DNA from: Megachile rotundata
Lineage: Eukaryota > Arthropoda > Insecta > Hymenoptera > Megachilidae
Assembly (NCBI RefSeq): GCF_050947335.1
Contig: NW_027473611.1
Coordinates: 124,001-188,000, forward strand
Length of the DNA: 64,000 bases
Direction of reading: 5' to 3'
Of the stretch, positions 54,996-64,000 are shown piece by piece (positions within the stretch are counted from its first letter, which is position 1; the number at the start of each line of letters is the position of its first letter). Both the position numbers and the translations under genes were made by a program. The notes beneath the pieces are model-generated. The model made no database searches. It worked only from the letters and a program-made list of their open reading frames with translations, and was not told where the DNA came from.

Positions 54996-57207
54996 ATAAT
55001 AGTAAGAGTAATAAGTATAGTAATTATCGTTCTATCGATAATATAAGCATAATATGGCCAATAATATGAGTTAGATTGATAATAATAAGAGTAATAAGTA
55101 TAGTAATTGTCGTCCTATCGATCATATCCACATAATATGGCCAATAATATGAGTTAGATTGATAATAATAAGAGTAACAAGTATAGTAATTGTCTTTCCA
55201 TCGATCATATAAGCATAATATGGCTAATAATATGAGTTAGATTGATAATAATAAGAGTAACAACTATAGTAATTGTCCTTCTATCAATAATATAAGCATA
55301 ATATGGCTAATAATATGAGATAGATTGATAATAATAAGAGTAATAAGTATAGTAATTGTCTTTCTATCGATCATATAAGCATAATATGGCTAATAATATG
55401 AGTTAGATTGATAATAATAAGAGTAACAACTATAGTAATTGTCCTTCTATCAATAATATAAGCATAATATGGCCAATAATATGAGTTAGATTGAAAATAA
55501 TAAGAGTAACAAGTATAGTAATTGTCTTTCTATCGATCATATAAGCATAATATGGCCAACAATATGAGTTTGATTGATAATAATAAGAGTAACAAGTATA
55601 GTAATTGTCTTTCTATCGATCATATAAGCATAATATGGCTAATAATATGAGTTAGATTGATAATAATAAGAGTAGCAACTATAGTAATTGTCCTTCTATC
55701 GATAATATAAGCATAATATGGCTAATAATATGAGTTAGATTGATAATAATAAGCGTAACTAGTATAGTAATTGTCGTTCTATCGATCATATAAGCATAAT
55801 ATGGCTAATAATATGTGTTCGATTGATAATAGTAAGAGTAATAAGTATAGTAATTGTCGTTCAATCGATCATATCCACATAATATGGCCAATAATATGAG
55901 TTAGATTGATAATAATAAGAGTAATAAGTATAGTAATTGTCGTCCTATCGATCATATCCACATAATATGGCCAATAATATGAGTTTGATTGATAATAATA
56001 AGAGTAACAAGTATAGTAATTGTCTTTCTATCGATCATATAAGCATAATATGGCTAATAATATGAGTTAGATTGATAATAATAAGAGTAACAACTATAGT
56101 AATTGTCCTTCTATCGATAATATAAGCATAATATGGCTAATAATATGAGTTAGATTGATAATAATAAGCGTAACAAGTATAGTAATTGTCGTTCTATCGA
56201 TCATGTAAGCATAATATGGCTAATAATATGTGTTCGATTGATAATAGTAAGAGTAATAAGTATAGTAATTGTCGTTCAATCGATCATATCCACATAATAT
56301 GGCCAATAATATGAGTTAGATTGATAATAATAAGAGTAATAAGTATAGTAATTGTCGTCCTATCGATCATATCCACATAATATGGCCAATAATATGAGTT
56401 AGATTCATAACAATAAGAGTAACAAGTATAGTAATTGTCTTTCTATCGATCATATAAGCATAATATGGCTAATAATATGAGTTAGATTGATAATAATAAG
56501 AGTAACAGCTATAGCAATTGTCCTTCTATCAATAATATAAGCATAATATGGCTAATAATATGAGTTAGATTGATAATAATAAGCGTAACAAGTATAGTAA
56601 TTGTCCTTCTTTCGATAATATAAGCATAATATGGCCAATAATATGAGTTAGATTGATAATAATAAGAGTAATAAGTATAGTAATTGTCGTTCTATCGATC
56701 ATATAAGCATAATATGGCTAATGATATGAGTTAGATTGATAATAATAAGAGTAATAAGTATAGTAATTGTCGTTCAATCGATCATATAAGCATAATGTGG
56801 CTAATAATATGAGTTAGATTGATAACAGTAAGAGTAACAAGTATAGCAATTGTCGTTCTATCGATAATATAAGCATAATATGGCTAATAATATGAGTTAG
56901 ATTGATAATAGTAAGAGTAATAAGTATAGTAACTGTCGTTCTATCGATCATATCTGCATAATATGGTTAATAATATGAGTTAGATTAATAATAATAAGAG
57001 TAATAAGTATAGTAATTGTCGTTCTATCGATCATATAAGCATAATATGGCTAATAATATGTGTTCGATTGATAATAGTAAGAGTAATAAGTATAGTAATT
57101 GTCGTCCTATCGATAATATAAGCATAATATGGCTAATAATATGAGTTAGATTGATAATAGTAAGAGTAATAAGTATAGTAACTGTCGTTCTATCGATCAT
57201 ATCTGCA
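54996..57207. repeat. Array II mosaic segment between duplicated blocks
   Basis: This is 83-bp Array II units in a shuffled order: alternating ATATCCAC/GGCCAAT units, AACAACTATAG/GTCCTTC units, and GTGTTCGATTG units near 55813, 56229, 57060 and 57308. Two stretches, about 55540-55900 and 55980-56330, repeat the same order of variants. It includes a one-off TAACTAGTATAG near 55755. No gene was seen. Confidence 0.8.
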
Positions 57208-59227
57208 TAATATGGTTAATAATATGAGTTAGATTAATAACAATAAGAGTAATAAGTATAGTAATTGTCGTTCTATCGATCATATAAGCATAATATGGCT
57301 AATAATATGTGTTCGATTGATAATAGTAAGAGTAATAAGTATAGTAATTGTCGTTCAATCGATCATATCCACATAATGTGGCCAATAATATGAGTTAGAT
57401 TGATAATAATAAGAGTAATAAGTATAGTAATTGTCGTCCTATCGATCATATCCACATAATATGGCCAATAATATGAGTTAGATTGATAATAATAAGAGTA
57501 GCAAGTATAGTAATTGTCTTTCTATCGATCATATAAGCATAATATGGCTAATAATATGAGTTAGATTGATAATAATAAGAGTAACAACTATAGTAATTGT
57601 CCTTCTATCAATAATATAAGCATAATATGGCTAATAATATGAGAAAGATTGATAATAATAAGAGTAATAAGTATAGTAATTGTCGTCCTATCGATCATAT
57701 CCACATAATATGGCCAATAATATGAGTTAGATTGATAATAATAAGAGTAACAAGTATAGTAATTGTCTTTCTATCGATCATATAAGCATAATATGGCTAA
57801 TAATATATGTTAGATTGATAATAAAAGGAGTAACAACTATAGTAATTGTCCTTCTATCAATAATGTAAGCATAATATGGCTAATAATATGAGTTAGATTG
57901 ATAATAATAAGCGTAACAAGTATAGTAATTGTCCTTCTTTCGATAATATAAGCATAATATGGCCAATAATATGAGTTAGATTGATAATAATAAGAGTAAT
58001 AAGTATAGTAATTGTCGTTCTATCGATCATATAAGCATAATATGGCTAATAATATGAGTTAGATTGATAATAATAAGAGTAACAAGTATAGTAATTGTCG
58101 TTCCATCGATAATATAAGCATAATATGGCTAATAATATCAGTTAGATTGATAATAGTAAGAGTAATAAGTATAGTAATTGTCGTTCTATCGATAATATAA
58201 GCATAATATGGCCAATAATATGAGTTAGATTGAAAATAATAAGAGTAACAAGTATAGTAATTGTCTTTCTATCGATCATATAAGCATAATATGGCTAATA
58301 ATATGAGTTAGATTGATAATAATAAGAGTAACAACTATAGTAATTGTCCTTCTAGCAATAATATAAGCATAATATGGCTAATAATATGAGTTAGATTGAT
58401 AATAATAAGCGTAACAAGTATAGTAATTGTCCTTCTTTCGATAATATAAGCATAATATGGCCAATAATATGAGTTAGATTGATAATAATAAGAGTAATAA
58501 GTATAGTAATTGTCGTTCTATCGATCATATCTGCATAATATGGAAATAATATGAGTTAGATTGATAATAATAAGAGTAATAAGTATAGTAATTGTCGTAC
58601 TATCGATCATATAAGCATAATATGGCTAATAATATGAGTTAGATTGATAATAGTAAGAGCAATAAGTATAGTAATTGTCGTTCAATCGATCATATAAGCA
58701 TAATGTGGCTAATAATATGAGTTAGATTGATAACAGTAAGAGTAACAAGTATAGCAATTGTCGTTCTATCGATAATATAAGCATAATATGGCTAATAATA
58801 TGAGTTAGATTGATAATAATAAGAGTAATGAGTATAGTAATTGTCGTCCTATCGATCATATCCACATAATATGGCCAATAATATGAGTTAGATTGATAAC
58901 AATAAGAGTAATAAGTATAGTAATTGTCGTTCAATCGATCATAGCCACATAATATGGCCAATAATATGAGTTAGATTGATAATAATAAGAGTAATAAGTA
59001 TAGTAATTGTCGTCCTATCGATCATATCCACATAATATGGCCAATAATATGAGTTAGATTGATAATAATAAGAGTAATAAGTATAGTAATTGTCGTCCTA
59101 TCGATCATATCCACATAATATGGCCAATAATATGAGTTTGATTGATAATAATAAGAGTAACAAGTATAGTAATTGTCGTTCCATCGATAATATAAGCATA
59201 ATATGGCTAATAATATGAGTTAGATTG
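57208..59227. repeat. 51-unit-offset duplication in Array II, copy 2
   Basis: This is the partner of about 52976-54995. The internal segment 57439-58231 is copied again at 59264-60056 (offset 1,825 bp, 22 units minus one base, anchored on AATAAAAGGAG). The segment from about 58232 (GATTGAAAATAATAAG) recurs from 60389 (2,157 bp, 26 units minus one base). A private T-to-G change at 58944 gives ATAGCCACAT. Confidence 0.8.
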
Positions 59228-60056
59228 ATAATAATAAGAGTAATGAGTATAGTAATTGTCGTCCTATCGATCATATCCACATAATATGGCCAATAATATG
59301 AGTTAGATTGATAATAATAAGAGTAGCAAGTATAGTAATTGTCTTTCTATCGATCATATAAGCATAATATGGCTAATAATATGAGTTAGATTGATAATAA
59401 TAAGAGTAACAACTATAGTAATTGTCCTTCTATCAATAATATAAGCATAATATGGCTAATAATATGAGAAAGATTGATAATAATAAGAGTAATAAGTATA
59501 GTAATTGTCGTCCTATCGATCATATCCACATAATATGGCCAATAATATGAGTTAGATTGATAATAATAAGAGTAACAAGTATAGTAATTGTCTTTCTATC
59601 GATCATATAAGCATAATATGGCTAATAATATATGTTAGATTGATAATAAAAGGAGTAACAACTATAGTAATTGTCCTTCTATCAATAATGTAAGCATAAT
59701 ATGGCTAATAATATGAGTTAGATTGATAATAATAAGCGTAACAAGTATAGTAATTGTCCTTCTTTCGATAATATAAGCATAATATGGCCAATAATATGAG
59801 TTAGATTGATAATAATAAGAGTAATAAGTATAGTAATTGTCGTTCTATCGATCATATAAGCATAATATGGCTAATAATATGAGTTAGATTGATAATAATA
59901 AGAGTAACAAGTATAGTAATTGTCGTTCCATCGATAATATAAGCATAATATGGCTAATAATATGAGTTAGATTGATAATAGTAAGAGTAATAAGTATAGT
60001 AATTGTCGTTCTATCGATAATATAAGCATAATATGGCCAATAATATGAGTTAGATT

Positions 60057-63000
60057 GATAATAATAAGAGTAATAAGTATAGTAATTGTCGTCCTATCGA
60101 TCATATCCACATAATATGGCCAATAATATGAGTTAGATTGATAATAATAAGAGTAACAAGTATAGTAATTGTCTTTCCATCGATCATATAAGCATAATAT
60201 GGCTAATAATATGAGTTAGATTGATAATAATAAGAGTAACAACTATAGTAATTGTCCTTCTATCAATAATATAAGCATAATATGGCTAATAATATGAGAT
60301 AGATTGATAATAATAAGAGTAATAAGTATAGTAATTGTCGTTCTATCGATCATATCCACATAATATGGCCAATAATATGAGTTAGATTGAAAATAATAAG
60401 AGTAACAAGTATAGTAATTGTCTTTCTATCGATCATATAAGCATAATATGGCTAATAATATGAGTTAGATTGATAATAATAAGAGTAACAACTATAGTAA
60501 TTGTCCTTCTATCAATAATATAAGCATAATATGGCTAATAATATGAGTTAGATTGATAATAATAAGCGTAACAAGTATAGTAATTGTCCTTCTTTCGATA
60601 ATATAAGCATAATATGGCCAATAATATGAGTTAGATTGATAATAATAAGAGTAATAAGTATAGTAATTGTCGTTCTATCGATCATATCTGCATAATATGG
60701 AAATAATATGAGTTAGATTGATAATAATAAGAGTAATAAGTATAGTAATTGTCGTACTATCGATCATATAAGCATAATATGGCTAATAATATGAGTTAGA
60801 TTGATAATAGTAAGAGCAATAAGTATAGTAATTGTCGTTCAATCGATCATATAAGCATAATGTGGCTAATAATATGAGTTAGATTGATAACAGTAAGAGT
60901 AACAAGTATAGCAATTGTCGTTCTATCGATAATATAAGCATAATATGGCTAATAATATGAGTTAGATTGATAATAATAAGAGTAATGAGTATAGTAATTG
61001 TCGTCCTATCGATCATATCCACATAATATGGCCAATAATATGAGTTAGATTGATAATAATAAGAGTAATAAGTATAGTAATTGTCGTCCTATCGATCATA
61101 TCCACATAATATGGCCAATAATATGAGTTAGATTGATAATAATAAGAGTAATAAGTATAGTAATTGTCGTCCTATCGATCATATCCACATAATATGGCCA
61201 ATAATATGAGTTTGATTGATAATAATAAGAGTAACAAGTATAGTAATTGTCGTTCCATCGATAATATAAGCATAATATGGCTAATAATATGAGTTAGATT
61301 GATAATAGTAAGAGTAATAAGTATAGTAATTGTCGTTCTATCGATAATATAAGCATAATATGGCCAATAATATGAGTTAGATTGATAATAATAAGAGTAA
61401 TGAGTATAGTAATTGTCGTCCTATCGATCATATCCACATAATATGGCCAATAATATGAGTTAGATTGATAACAATAAGAGTAACAAGTATAGTAATTGTC
61501 TTTCCATCGATCATATAAGCATAATATGGCTAATAATATGAGTTAGATTGATAATAATAAGAGTAACAACTATAGTAATTGTCCTTCTATCAATAATATA
61601 AGCATAATATGGCTAATAATATGAGATAGATTGATAATAATAAGAGTAATAAGTATAGTAATTGTCTTTCTTTCGATAATATAAGCATAATATGGCCAAT
61701 AATATGAGTTAGATTGATAATAATAAGAGTAATAAGTATAGTAATTGTCGTTCTATCGATCATATCTGCATAATATGGAAATAATATGAGTTAGATTGAT
61801 AATAATAAGAGTAATAAGTATAGTAATTGTCGTACTATCGATCATATAAGCATAATGTGGCTAATAATATGAGTTAGATTGATAACAGTAAGAGTAACAA
61901 GTATAGCAATTGTCGTTCTATCGATAATATAAGCATAATATGGCTAATAATATGAGTTAGATTGATAATAATAAGAGTAATGAGTATAGTAATTGTCGTC
62001 CTATCGATCATATCCACATAATATGGCCAATAATATGAGTTAGATTGATAACAATAAGAGTAATAAGTATAGTAATTGTCGTTCAATCAATCATATCCAC
62101 ATAATATGGCCAATAATATGAGTTAGATTGATAATAATAAGAGTAATAAGTATAGTAATTGTCGTCCTATCGATCATATCCACATAATATGGCCAATAAT
62201 ATGAGTTAGATTGATAATAATAAGAGTAATAAGTATAGTAATTGTCGTCCAATCGATCATATCCACATAATATGGCCAATAATATGAGTTTGATTGATAA
62301 TAATAAGAGTAACAAGTATAGTAATTGTCTTTCTATCGATCATATAAGCATAATATGGCTAATAATATGAGTTAGATTGATAATAATAAGAGTAACAACT
62401 ATAGTAATTGTCCTTCTATCGATAATATAAGCATAATATGGCTAATAATATGAGTTAGATTGATAATAATAAGCGTAACAAGTATAGTAATTGTCGTTCT
62501 ATCGATCATATAAGCATAATATGGCTAATAATATGTGTTCGATTGATAATAGTAAGAGTAATAGGTATAGTAATTGTCGTTCAATCGATCATATCCACAT
62601 AATATGGCCAATAATATGAGTTAGATTGATAATAATAAGAGTAATAAGTATAGTAATTGTCGTCCTATCGATCATATCCACATAATATGGCCAATAATAT
62701 GAGTTAGATTGATAATAATAAGAGTAACAAGTATAGTAATTGTCTTCCTATCGATCATATAAGCATAATATGGCTAATAATATGAGTTAGATTGATAATA
62801 ATAAGAGTAACAACTATAGTAATTGTCCTTCTATCAATAATATAAGCATAATATGGCTAATAATATGAGAGAGAATGATAATAATAAGAGTAATAAGTAT
62901 AGTAATTGTCGTCCTATCGATCATATCCACATAATATGGCCAATAATATGAGTTAGATTGATAACAATAAGAGTAACAAGTATAGTAATTGTCTTTCTAT

Positions 63001-64000
63001 CGATCATATAAGCATAATATGGCTAATAATATGAGTTAGATTGATAATAATAAGAGTAACAGCTATAGTAATTGTCCTTCTATCAATAATATAAGCATAA
63101 TATGGCTAATAATATGAGTTAGATTGTTAATAATAAGCGTAACAAGTATAGTAATTGTCCTTCTTTCGATAATATAAGCATAATATGGCCAATAATATGA
63201 GTTAGATTGATAATAATAAGAGTAATGAGTATAGTAATTGTCGTTCTATCGATCATATAAGCATAATATGGCTAATGATATGAGTTAGATTGATAATAAT
63301 AAGAGTAACAAGTATAGTAATTGTCGTTCCATCGATAATATAAGCATAATATGGCTAATAGTATGAGTTAGATTGATAATAGTAAGAGTAATAAGTATAG
63401 TAATTGTCGTTCTATCGATAATATAAGCATAATATGGCCAATAATATGAGTTAGATTGATAATAATAAGAGTAATAAGTATAGTAATTGTCGTCCTATCG
63501 ATCATATCCACATAATATGGCCAATAATATGAGTTAGATTGATAATAATAAGAGTAACAAGTATAGTAATTGTCTTTCTATCGATCATATAAGCATAATA
63601 TGGCTAATAATATGAGTTAGATTGATAATAGTAAGAGCAATAAGTATAGTAATTGTCGTTCAATCGATCATATAAGCATAATGTGGCTAATAATATGAGT
63701 TAGATTGATAACAGTAAGAGTAACAAGTATAGCAATTGTCGTTCTATCGATAATATAAGCATAATATGGCTAATAATATGAGTTAGATTGATAATAATAA
63801 GAGTAATGAGTATAGTAATTGTCGTCCTATCGATCATATCCACATAATATGGCCAATAATATGAGTTAGATTGATAACAATAAGAGTAATAAGTATAGTA
63901 ATTGTCGTTCAATCGATCATATCCACATAATATGGCCAATAATATGAGTTAGATTGATAATAATAAGAGTAATAAGTATAGTAATTGTCGTCCTATCGAT
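60057..64000. repeat. Array II right-hand segment, 26-, 13- and 60-unit offsets
   Basis: This stretch is built from re-used blocks. The GGAAATAAT deletion units at 60699 and 61777 are 1,078 bp apart (13 units minus one base). The block around 63700-63939 repeats 58722-58961 at 4,978 bp (60 units minus two bases, matching the two deletions between them). Private changes include GAGAGAGAATG near 62868 and ATAGGTATAG near 62562. The array runs off the right edge of the window in phase. No gene was seen. Confidence 0.82.

Larger units (their letters stand above)
52942..64000. repeat. Satellite array II: diverged subfamily of the same 83-bp unit
   Basis: Units start at 52959 and run to 63994, giving 133 complete units (11,035 bp, four single-base deletions short of 133 x 83). 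Orientation is as in Array I. Diagnostic variants are ATATCCACATAATATGG followed by GGCCAATAATATG, AACAACTATAGTAATTGTCC, CTATCAATAATATAAGC, CTATCGATAATATAAGC, ATATCTGCATAATATGG, AATAAGCGTAAC, and GTGTTCGATTG. Array I hallmarks such as GGTCATATAACC, AACAGTGAGTG, ATTCTCG and GTTATACCGATC are absent as far as I could see. No gene or non-satellite insert was found. Confidence 0.97.

Noticed and set aside
58722..63939. Minus-strand frames of 60-79 codons (58722-58961, 59098-59280, 61874-62086, 62091-62315, 63700-63939)
   Set aside because: All lie within Array II units and give Tyr/Ile/Leu/Asn-rich low-complexity peptides without a domain. The 79-codon frame that I checked begins at TTG. No promoter or neighbouring gene is visible.
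1..64000. Telomeric repeat or subtelomere
   Set aside because: No run of TTAGGG, TTAGG, TTTAGGG or similar short G-rich units was seen on either strand. GAGTTAG in each unit is isolated and not tandem.
1..64000. Inverted arrays, transposon insertion or rRNA/tRNA genes
   Set aside because: Every stretch read is in one orientation and in 83-bp phase. No long terminal repeat, target-site duplication, or foreign sequence longer than a few bases breaks it.

Overview
The window is one uninterrupted block of eukaryotic satellite DNA and I find no gene in it. The only interruption is a run of exactly 100 undetermined bases at 52842-52941. A single AT-rich unit of 83 bp (about 73% A+T in the commonest form) is repeated head to tail in one orientation. 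I count 636 complete units at 1-52786, a 55-bp partial unit up to the gap, a 17-bp partial after it, 133 complete units at 52959-63993, and 7 bp of a further unit. No inversion, transposon, unique spacer or non-satellite insert was seen.

Array I (1-52841) is built from monomer variants shuffled into large, nearly identical multi-monomer blocks. No single higher-order period dominates. Block-to-block offsets that I could measure are whole multiples of 83 bp (35, 36, 56, 58, 100, 112, 118, 119, 28, 60 units), apart from a 47-unit case that is 1 bp short because of a traceable single-base deletion. The clearest structures are a 58-unit (4,814 bp) perfect tandem duplication at 8553-18197, a 47-unit (3,900 bp) tandem duplication at 35550-43390, a large duplication linking about 21-30 kb with 31-39 kb, and 28/60-unit duplications at 43-50 kb.

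Array II (52942-64000) carries the same 83-bp unit in the same orientation but belongs to a different variant family. Its diagnostic motifs (ATCCACATAATATGGCCAAT, AACAACTATAG, GTCCTTC/GTCTTTC) are rare or absent in Array I. It has its own higher-order arrangement, with offsets of about 51, 22, 26, 13 and 60 units. The switch falls at the assembly gap.

The organism cannot be named from this. Long AT-rich tandem arrays with higher-order repeats indicate a eukaryotic chromosome, most likely centromeric or pericentromeric heterochromatin. CpG is not depleted in the unit, which mildly favours a genome without heavy CpG methylation at this locus. Short reading frames of 60-79 codons exist but are by-products of the repeat: the plus-strand pair and the 79-codon minus-strand frames checked start at TTG, and they recur only where their host block is duplicated. 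The interest of the window is in how the array evolves (rigid unit length, exchange in whole units, block duplication, a subfamily boundary), not in any encoded system.
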